Assembly (NCBI GenBank): GCA_030562195.1
Contig: JAUJPP010000006.1
Coordinates: 2,790,001-2,854,000 of the forward strand
Length of the DNA stretch: 64,000 bases
Origin: Nipponacmea schrenckii
Lineage: Eukaryota; Mollusca; Gastropoda; Lottiidae
Direction of reading: 5' to 3'
Each line of letters begins with the position of its first letter. Position 1 is the first letter of the stretch. Below the pieces are notes generated by a model. That model worked only from the letters and a program-made list of their open reading frames with translations. It did not search any database and was not told the origin of the DNA. The translations under genes and the position numbers were made by a program. Shown one piece after another: positions 53,788-64,000 of the stretch.

Positions 53788-56052
53788 TTGCAGTGCGTTC
53801 ATCGAACGCACTGCTTTGTTTTCGAAATGTTTTTTTTTTTTTTTTTTTTCGAATTCTTCCCAGAGCGCCCAGCCAAAACTACATATGCTATGAATTCACT
53901 CTTTCGACTTCCTTGTAGAACCCGTGAAAGTAATTTTAATGAATGTATTTTGATGCATTTTTTTCTAACAGGAAATGACGTAGCGCATCCTTAAGCTTTT
54001 CTTTGCTTTTCGATTTGCGGCTTTATTTTTGACCCGATTTTGATCGTTCTCTTTTAGGTAACTACATTGAACTTAGTTCTAAAAAGATAGTAATTTAAGA
54101 AATTGACTTTTCTCAACTTTGTCGCTGACAATTTGAATTTTAAATTTTAAGCATTTTCTAACTTCTACAATTTTCTTTCGATCAATCTGAAAACTTACAT
54201 CTATATAGACATTTAAATTACAATGTATAACTTATTTTCAAAATTTCGATATCACTTCCGGTTTTGACGTTATTTGCTGTTAAATTGAAAAATGCTAACT
54301 TCCGGAATATTAAAGATATTTGAAAAACTTTTTTTGCAATTAGCTACAATTGTCTATCTAATGATGCTAAATTAAGAAAATCTGAACCGGAAGTAACGAA
54401 TCAGCCGCCATCTTGATATGATTAAGTTTTGTTAAACTCTCAATAAGTTCTCAGGGTCAAATCCAATTTGCATAATTTTAGATTTTCTAAAAACATCCAT
54501 CGATTGCGCAAAAAATTATGGGAAGGGATTTTTGAATTTCGCTTTTGCTTTTCTTTTATTTCCGGTTGAAATTTTTTAGAAATTGTCAAAACTTTCAAGG
54601 TTCATATTTCGCAACCTTGACCTTTGGTGACCTTTTGACCTGAACAAAAGTTGTTGCCCTTGATTATATCTACCCAATGGTATCTTCAGTGTTGTTGTCT
54701 GATGTTTACTTCCGGTTTTGCAGCCAATTGAAAATCACGAATTTTAACTTTAAAGAGCTCTATCACGTGACCCAATTTCGATAAGTCAGATTTTCTCACA
54801 TATTCTTCTAACGCTTAATCTCCTCTCTCCATTAATATATCACACTTGGTATTTTAATCAAAATTGCGCGTTTAAAAATTTCAAAATTTTGTTATTTCTT
54901 CTATACTAACTGTGCGTGTTTTTCTTTAAATCGAAATAGGGTCTCGGGGGATAACTCGATTTGTGTTATTTTGATGTATATAGAATCTATAACCGATTGC
55001 CGAAATATATATGGAAACCGATTATTGAATTTTGATTTCGATTTTGATTTTTTTACGATTAAAATTTTTAAAAACTTTGAAGGGTCGTATATTGTGACGT
55101 TGACCTTTGGCGAATTTTTGCCCTGTAGAAATGTGATAGCTCTCGAGAAGTTCTATCCAATGATATATAAAGCTTTTTTTGTAAGATGTATACTTCAGCT
55201 TTTATCGCCATTTGAAAATTGCGAATTTTTCCTACAAAACAATCTGTTTGATGTGCGTTGCATTTGGGCGATCTACAAGATATGAGTTTCAGCGATCCGA
55301 ATTTATTTAAGTTAAGATTATGCAAAGTTATTATATATGTTAAATAAATGGAATTGTGGTTTACTTCATGTTGTGGGTGATGTAAATATGGAATATTTGG
55401 AACGAAATTACAACCTTTAGAATTTTAAATTTTATCTCTTATAATTATGCAACAATAATATACAGTTGACTGGAATAATGGTCTAAGGGACGAAACTCTA
55501 TTCAATATAAATTTTAAAATGTTAGGCCGCGCTATTTATGTGGTGTCTCAATGTTATACCCTGGCGACTTAAGACAACTTGAACCATTAGTGTCCTTTCG
55601 ATTTGTATATAGCTTCGACATTGTCTATCCAATGCTATATATATATTTTTTCTACGATATCTACTTTTGGTTTCATCGCCATCTGAAAATTGCGAATTTA
55701 ATATATAAAACTACTTTGTATTGGGTATTATTCTCTACGTTTGGGCGATTTACAAATATGAGTTTCGGCGATCCGGATATCTTTTTTAGATTAAACGACC
55801 CTCTATCCATTTTTTATTATGATTTTAACTTATTATCTATCTTAATTGATGATGAGGGCTAAGGATGGGGAGGGGCAAAGAGGGGAAAGGGGGAAAAGGG
55901 GGGTATGGGAGCGTTTGTTATGAAATCAAAATCCATTTCTGATGCACATTTTTTTATTTTAATAAACCCTTTTTGTCTTTTGCTTAACGAACGAACGAAC
56001 GAATCCCTGGATGGAACGCACTGCTTCAGTGCCGTTAGGCGTACGGCTCTAG
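53788..56052 (+). mobile_element. Helentron-like type-3 element, complete
   Basis: TT follows the previous CTAG, then 5' hairpin GCAGTGCGTTC-atc-GAACGCACTGC (53,790-53,814) and poly-T. It is about 2.26 kb and similar throughout to its neighbours. The 3' end has GAACGCACTGC, GCCGT/ACGGC hairpin and CTAG at 56,049-56,052. Near the 3' end is a short (ACGA)n run. Non-coding. Confidence 0.88.
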
Positions 56053-58135
56053 TTTTTTTTTTTTTTCGAATTCTTCCCAGAGCGCCCAGCCAAAACTACA
56101 TATGCTATGAATTCACTCTTTCGATTTTCTTGTCGTACTCGTGAAAGTAATGTTTAATGAATGTAATTTGATGCATTTTTTGTAAACAGGAAATGACGTA
56201 GCGCATTCCAAAGTTTTTCTTTGTTTTTCAATTTGCGGCTTTATTTTTGATCCAATGTTGATCGTTCTTTTTTAGATAACTACATTGAACTTAGTTCTAA
56301 AAGATAGGGAATTGAGAATGAAACATTTCCCAACTTTGTCGCTGACTTTTTGAATTTTGAATTTTTAGCATTTTTTTACTTCTACAGTTTTCTTTCGATC
56401 GACTTGAAAACTTACAGATATATAGACATTTTGATTGCAAACTATAATTAATTTTCAAAATTTCGATATCACTTCCGGTTTTGAAGTTATTTGCTTTTTA
56501 AAGTTGAATTTTGCACTTCCGGAATATTGAAGATATTGAAAAAATTTCTTTTGCAATTAGCTACAATTGTCTATTAAATGATGCTAAATTAAAAAAATCC
56601 GAACCGGAAGTAACGGATCAGCCGCCATCTTGATATGACTAATTTTTGTAAAACTCAAAATGGAGGCCTTAGGGTTAAATCTAATTTGCATAATTTAAGA
56701 TTTTCTAAAAACATTCAACGATTGCGCAAAAAAGTATGGGAAGGGATTTTTGAATTTCGCTTTTGCTTTTCTTTTATTTCCGGTTGAAATTTTCCAGTAA
56801 TTGTCAAAAATTTAAAAGGTCATATTTCGCGACCTTGACCTTCGGTGACCTTTTGACCTGAACAAAAGTTATTGCCCTTGATTATATCTACCCAATGGTA
56901 TCATCACCTTTGTTGTCCGATGTTTACTTCCGGTTTTGCAGCCAATTGAAAATCACGAATTTTTATTTTAAAGAGCTCTATCACGTGACCTAATTTATAT
57001 AGGACATAATTTCTTACATATTCCTTTTACGCTTAATCTCATCTTTCTATTAATATATCACACTTGGTATTTTGATCAAAATTGCGCGTTTAAAAATTTC
57101 AAAATTTTGTTATTTCTTCTATACTAACTGTGCGTGTTTTTCTTTAAATCGAAATAGGGTCTCGGGGGATAATTCGATTTGTGTTATTTTGATGTATATA
57201 GAATCTATAACCGATTAAAGAAATATATATGGAAACCGATTTTTGAATTTCGATTTTGATTTTGAATTTTTTACGATTAAAATTTTTAAAAACTTTGAAG
57301 GGTCGTATATTGTGACGTTGACCTTTGACGAATTTTTGACCTGTACAAACGTGATAGCTCTCGAGAAGATCTATCCAATGATATATAAAGCTTTATTGTA
57401 AGATGTATATTTCCGCTTTCATCGCCATTTAAAAATTGCGAATTTTCCCTATAAAACAATCTGTTTAATGTGTGTCGCGTTTGGGCGATCTACAAGATAT
57501 GAGTTTCAGCGATCCAAATTTATTTTTTAGTTTAATCGTTCTACATCCAGTTAAAATGATTCAAAGGTTTTATATATATTAAATAAATGAAATTGTGGTT
57601 TACTTCCTGTTGTGGGTGATGTAAATATGGAATATTTTGAACGAAATTACAATCTTTAGAATTTTAAATTGTATCTCTTATGCAACAGTAATATACAGTT
57701 GAGTGGAATAATGGTCTAAGGGACAGAACTCTATTCAATATAAATAATTTAAACCATTAGTGACCTTTTGATTTGTACAAAATATATAGCTTTCGACAAT
57801 GTCTATCCAATGCTATGTTGTACAATGTGTACTTTGGTTTCATCGCCATCTGAAAATTGCGAATTTAATATATGAAACAATCCATTGGATATTATTCTCT
57901 GCGTTTGGGCGATTTACAAAATATGAGTTTCGGCGATCCGAATATCTTTTTTTGATTAAACGAATTTTTTTTATTATGATTTTAACTTATTACCTATCTT
58001 AATTGATGATGAGGGCTAAGGATGGGGAGGGGGAAAGGGGGGGGGGGAATGGGAGGGGGGATAGGAGCGTTTGTTATGAAATCCAAATCCATTTATTGCG
58101 TGGCAAATAAAATTTGTCACGCTTTGTTTTCGTTC

Positions 58136-58166
<31 letters not shown>

Positions 58167-59711
58167 GGGAAGCTCGCTAGCCCAAACGGAAAAAGATAGA
58201 CTATTTCTGTTTTCACCAATGGTTTTTATATGGGCTGGAATCAAAAATGAATATCTAACATGAAATTTTCGCTAAACCGGAAGTGGCTAATTGCATAATA
58301 TGCAAATAAGATTTCAAGCTAGCTCGGGCCCTAATAGTCGCATCGGTCTGAAATTTACAGGATATAGATAGATAGGCAGCGGAATTAAAACTACATCATC
58401 AAAATTTTTTGATCACTTCCGGTTTGGGCGTGGGGACTTCCGGTTTTTTCGTCTCATGTCGGGCGACCCTGCTTCCGATGTAATTCAAGATTCTAAACAA
58501 AATCAGTATATTTTAGCTATACTAAATGATTTTAATCCCCTGAGATGAAGAAAAATTAAATTGAATGTTGCGCATGCGCAGTTTTCAAAAATGGCAAATT
58601 TTCTTAAAAATTTAATAAGTCCGCCAATTATTAACCGATTTTTATGATTTTGGTGTTTATCGAAACCTTGATACTTTATCTAAAAAATGTTGGGAACAGA
58701 ATTTTGATTTTCGAATTTGTATTTTTTTTATGCCCGTTCGAATTTTTCGAAAATTCAAAACTCTATATCTCGTGACCTTGACCTTAAATGACCTTGACAT
58801 TTGAGATGTAGAATGTCATTGACCTCAGCTGTCTATAGATGTGCTGATATTGCATGACAAATATTAACTTCCGGTTTTATAGCCCACCGAAATCTGACTA
58901 TTTTGCAAGTTTGGATGGTTATGTTACACTTTCGGGCTCTAATGTTCGGATCGATCTGAAATTTACAGGATATAGATAGATACGCAACACAATTAAAAAT
59001 ATATCATCAAAATTTTTAGATCACTTCCGGTTTGGGCGTGGGGATTTCCGGTTTTTTTTTATCTCATTTCAGGCGACCCTACATCCCGTGTAATTCAAGA
59101 ATGTAAGCAAAAACAGTACATTAGCTATACAAAATAATTTGCATCCCTCGAGAAGAAAAAAATTCCAATTGCTAATAAAATTTATTTATTTTTTTGTAAA
59201 ATTTTTGCATACAAATTCAAAAAATATCTCTTTATAAAGCTGTGAATTAGCAAATTATCACATAGCTTGAATTTGTTGTTAATTACAACCAAAGTTACAA
59301 AATAATGTTTAAATTTGAATATAGATAGTTTAAATTTCATGACAAATTGACATCTTACTACCTACTTAAATTTTAGTTTGGAATTTATGTAAATATTTTA
59401 CCGAAATCTTAGACATGTACAAAAATCTAATAAGGAACTGATAGTAGAAACTTATAGTAGAAAAAATTGCCTATATAGCGGAAAGTTTACGCTTACAATT
59501 GTAGGCTGAAAAGTACCGGAATTGAAAGCTAGCAGGTTAGAAGTTTCAAAATGTTCGAAATCCATGGGATAACGCACAGTTGCCACGCTCGGAGCTGTTC
59601 ACAGTTCTAGTAATGCACATTTTTTTTAATATACCCTTTCTGTCTTTTGCTTAACGAACGTATCCCTGGATGGAACGCACTGCTTCAGTGCCGTTAGGCG
59701 TACGGCTCTAG
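56053..59711 (+). mobile_element. Helentron-like type-3 element, 5'-truncated, with nested type-2 insertion
   Basis: Begins at poly-T directly after CTAG with no 5' hairpin. The body matches the two copies to the left. It is interrupted at about 58,097 by a complete type-2 element and resumes at 59,612 with atgcacattttttt. The 3' end has GAACGCACTGC, GCCGT/ACGGC hairpin and CTAG at 59,708-59,711. Confidence 0.85.
58096..59610 (+). mobile_element. Helentron-like type-2 element nested in type 3
   Basis: 5' hairpin GCGTGGCAAAT...ATTTGTCACGC (58,098-58,122), poly-T, a body with aagctcgctagcccaaacgg, paired ACTTCCGGT and repeated TGACCTTGACC. The 3' end has TTGCCACGC, AGCTGT/ACAGTT hairpin and CTAG at 59,607-59,610. 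It is nearly identical to the next copy and to the reversed copy at 14.9-16.3 kb. Confidence 0.88.
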
Positions 59712-61150
59712 TTTTTTTTTTTTTTTTTTTTTTTTTTGGGAAGCTCGCTAGCCCAAACGGAAAAAGATAGACTAATCCTGTTTTCACCAATGGTTTTTAT
59801 ATGGGCTGGAATCAAAAATGAATATCTAACATGAAATTTTCGCTAAACCGAAAGTGGCTAATTGCATAATATGCAAATAAGATTTCAAGCTAGCTCGGGC
59901 CCTAATAGTCGCATCGGTCTGAAATTTACAGGATATAGATAGATAGGCAGCGCAATTAAAACTACATCATCAAAATTTTTTGATCACTTCCGGTTTGGGC
60001 GTGGGGACTTCCGGTTTTTTCGTCTCATGTCGGGCGACCCTGCTTTCGATGTAATTCAAGATTCTAAACAAAATCAGTATATTTTAGCTATACTAAATGA
60101 TTTTAATCCCCTGAGATGAAGAAAAATTAAATTGAATGTTGCGCATGCGCAGTTTTCAAAAATGGCAAATTTTCTTAAAAATTTAATAAGTCCGCCAATT
60201 ATTAACCGATTTTTATGATTTTGGTGTTTATCGAAACCTTGATGCTTTATCTAAAAAATGTTGGGAACAGAATTTTGATTTTCGAATTTGAATTTTTTTT
60301 ATGCCCGTTCGAATTTTTCGAAAATTTAAAACTCTATATCTCGTGACCTTGACCTTAAATGACCTTGACATTTGAGATGTAGAATGTCATTGACCTCAGC
60401 TGTCTATAGATGTGCTGATATTGCATGACAAATATTAACTTCCGGTTTTATAGCCCACCGAAATCTGACTATTTTGCAATTTTGGATGGTTATGTTACAC
60501 TTTCGGGCTCTAATGTTCGGATCGATCTGAAATTTACAGGATATAGATAGATACGCAACACAATTAAAAATATATCATCAAAATTTTTTGATCACTTCCG
60601 GTTTGGGCGTGGGCACTTCCGTTTTTTTTTATCTCATTTCAGGCGACCCTACATCCCGTGTAATTCAAGAATGTAAGCAAAAACAGTACATTAGCTATAC
60701 AAATGCTAATAAAATTTATTTATTTTTTTGTAAAATTTTTGCATACAAATTCAAAAAATATCTCTTTATAAAGCTGTGAATTAGCAAATTATCACATAGC
60801 TTGAATTTTCTCTCTATGTTGATTACAACCAAAGTTACAAAATAATGTTTAAATTTGAATATAGAGAGTTTAAATTTCATGACAAATTGACATCTTACTA
60901 CCTACTTAAATTTTAGTTTGGAATTTATGTAAATATCCTACCGAAATCTTAGACATGTACAAAAATCTAATAAGGAACTGATAGTAGAAACTTATAGTAG
61001 AAAAAATTGCCTATATAGCGGAAAGTTTACGCTAACAATTGTAGGCTGAAAAGTACCGGAATTGAAAGCTACCAGGTTAGAAGTTTCAAAATGTTCGAAA
61101 TCCATGGGATAACGCACAGTTGCCACGCTCGGAGCTGTTCACAGTTCTAG
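59712..61150 (+). mobile_element. Helentron-like type-2 element, 5'-truncated
   Basis: Starts at poly-T and gggaagctcgctagcccaaa, lacking the 5' hairpin; otherwise as 58,123-59,610. The 3' end has TTGCCACGC, AGCTGT/ACAGTT hairpin and CTAG at 61,147-61,150. Compared with its neighbour it lacks a short segment near 60,700. Confidence 0.85.
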
Positions 61151-62912
61151 TTTTATAATTGTAATGACAAACTCCGTATCTTATTATTGTGGGGCTTTGC
61201 TTTCAGCTTTACTTTTTTTACCATTTTTTAAATTTCTGTCCGATTAAGTTCCAATTTTAGGTGCTAAGAGAGACTATAAATCTAAACAAAATGACATTGT
61301 CAAATATTTTGCGTCACTTCCGGTTTACGCTCAAAAAGGGTTCAAAGTTGAAATCTCTGATTTTCGGTCTACTTCCGGTCTAATTGTCACGGGTCATTGA
61401 AACTTGTGTTGAACAATAACGTTTTAAGAAAATTGGCCGATTTAAAAAAAAAATCCAGACCGGAAGTAATACTTTGGCCGCCATCTTGAAATTCACTTTT
61501 TTGTAAAACTCAAAATGGGCCTCTACGGTAAGAGCGATTTGCGTGATGTTTATATTTCTGGAAAGCTTAGTTGATTGCGAAAAAAATGTTGGTAACCGAT
61601 TTTTGAATTTCACTTTTGCAATTTTTTGCAACATCCGGTTGAATTTTTTCGAAGTTTGGGGGATTATTTCTCGTGACCTTGACCTTTGACGACCTTGACC
61701 TTTAGTAGGTCAAAGGTGATTGACCTTGGCTATCATTTGATACTTTGACCTTTGACCTCCGAAGTCTACTTCCGGTTTTATAGCTTCCCGAATACAGCAA
61801 AATTCGCAACTTTGGGTAGCTCTAGAGCGTGACCTAATTAATTTAGAGTATTATTTTTTTCAGATACTTAAGGTGCTTTTTTTTCCTCTATCCAACGATA
61901 TATAACAAAAGTTTGTAAAATGAAAATTGAAGTTTTTGATTTTTGCAAAGAAAAGTACATTTTGCCGTATTTTCGCTTGTTTGAAATATATGTGTGTATA
62001 TCTCGTGATCTATTAGCTGTACAAGCTTCAAATTTTTACTGTGAATATACATTTTGAATATGATTAGATTCCCCTCCAAAAAACCGAGATGGCACATCCT
62101 GGTGAACTTCAAATTTACCATTTATATCGGTCAGCGAATTACGGCTGCAGTAAATAACGTTTTTCAAAAAAGTACCTTGCATACATATATCTCATTACTT
62201 TGGCCAGTTTATCCCAAAAAATCAAATGTTTCTGCCTGTTTGTTGCAATTTTGCGACATTTGCAAAAAATCATTTTTTTTTTAGTTAGGGGGCTTATTTC
62301 TAGTGACTTTGACCTTTGGTGACCTTGACCTTTACAAGGTCATTGGTCACTGACTTTAGCTATCAGTTGACAATTTGGCATTAGACTTCTGACGTCTATT
62401 TCCGGTTTTATAGCTGCTCGAAAGCAGCAAAATTTGCAACGTTGTACTGCTCTAGAGCGTGACCTAATTAATTTAGAGGGTTATTATTTTCACATTCCGA
62501 AGGCGCCTTTTGTCCTCTTTCCAGCGATGCACAACAAAAGTTTTTAAAAATTTAATTTTTGGACTTTTAAAATTAAAGTACATTTTGCTTTTTTGAAACG
62601 TATTTGTGTATATCTCGTGATCTATTAGATGTACAAGCTTCAAATTTGTACCATGAATATATATTTTGTATGAGATTAGATTTACGCAAAAGAAAATTAG
62701 ATGGGCGTGGCACATACGGGTAAACTTCCAATTTACCAGTTATATTGGTCAGCGCTTTACATCTGTAGGAAATAACGTTTTTCAAAAAAGTACTTTGCAC
62801 ACAGATACCTCGTTGTTTTGGCCAGTTTATCCTAGAAAATCAGATGTTTCGGCATGTTTGTTACAATTTTGCAACATTAGCAAAGTCCCACTCTGTGCCA
62901 CGTGTGGCTCTA

Positions 62913-62913
<1 letters not shown>
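61151..62913 (+). mobile_element. Helentron-like type-4 element, 5'-truncated or divergent
   Basis: Contains two related halves (61,650-62,280 and 62,280-62,880), each with tgaccttgacctttg, acttccggtttta / tttccggtttta and gcgtgacctaattaattt. The 3' end has hairpin GCCAC-gt-GTGGC and CTAG at 62,910-62,913, then TTATTATT. No 5' hairpin seen. Non-coding. Confidence 0.7.

Positions 62914-62916
<3 letters not shown>

Positions 62917-62945
<29 letters not shown>
62917..62945. repeat. (TTA)n microsatellite
   Basis: About ten TTA/TAT units between the 3' end of one Helentron-like element and the 5' hairpin of the next. Confidence 0.9.

Positions 62946-64000
<1,055 letters not shown>

Overview
This is a eukaryotic genomic window: AT-rich, intron-bearing, full of mobile elements and tandem repeats, with one 500-bp assembly gap (39,403-39,902). 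The main gene is a PARP14-like ADP-ribosyltransferase. The surrounding repeats are Helentron/HINE-like rolling-circle elements, a Penelope-like retroelement carrying a hammerhead ribozyme, and two Jockey-like LINE copies. This mixture fits an invertebrate, most likely a lophotrochozoan such as a mollusc. That placement is an inference from repeat types and gene content, not a species identification.

The gene runs on the minus strand. Sixteen coding exons between 38,949 and 2,531 can be joined at recognisable splice sites. All reading phases agree, the summed length is 5,202 nt (1,733 codons plus stop), and the order is: disordered N-terminus, six tandem RRM domains, KH-like region, one shortened macro-like domain, more KH-like modules, WWE domain, and PARP catalytic domain ending in the family's usual C-terminus. 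A second possible first coding exon lies at 50,278-50,542 behind a possible non-coding exon near 50,922. It can splice in phase to the first RRM exon as an alternative to the exon at 38.7-39.0 kb.

The large introns and the 3' flank are each filled by a different minisatellite: 61 bp at 1.0-2.3 kb, 38 bp at 4.0-6.2 kb, 25 bp at 16.6-17.6 kb, 15 bp at 24.8-28.3 kb, 22 bp at 30.6-38.7 kb and 40 bp at 47.0-50.1 kb. The 15-bp array creates very long open frames on both strands that are not genes.

Mobile elements, left to right. Helentron-like elements occupy 6.7-10.8 kb, including relics of the PIF1-type helicase. LINE copy A lies at 10.9-14.4 kb. A reversed Helentron-like copy lies at 14.9-16.3 kb and a truncated one at 18.5-19.4 kb. 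A small inverted-repeat element sits at 21.1-21.5 kb. The Penelope-like fragment with hammerhead ribozyme is at 31.4-32.3 kb and LINE copy B at 32.6-36.3 kb. A tandem Helentron-like array spans 39.4-43.2 kb. A head-to-tail run of Helentron-like elements fills 51.4-63.9 kb and ends in a (TTA)n tract at the window edge.

The most unusual signal is the shared architecture of the Helentron-like families: a 5' hairpin formed by a short sequence and its own inverted copy, a poly-T tract, a body rich in ACCGGAAGT and TGACCTTGA motifs, a third inverted copy of the 5' sequence near the 3' end, then a short hairpin and CTAG followed by T.
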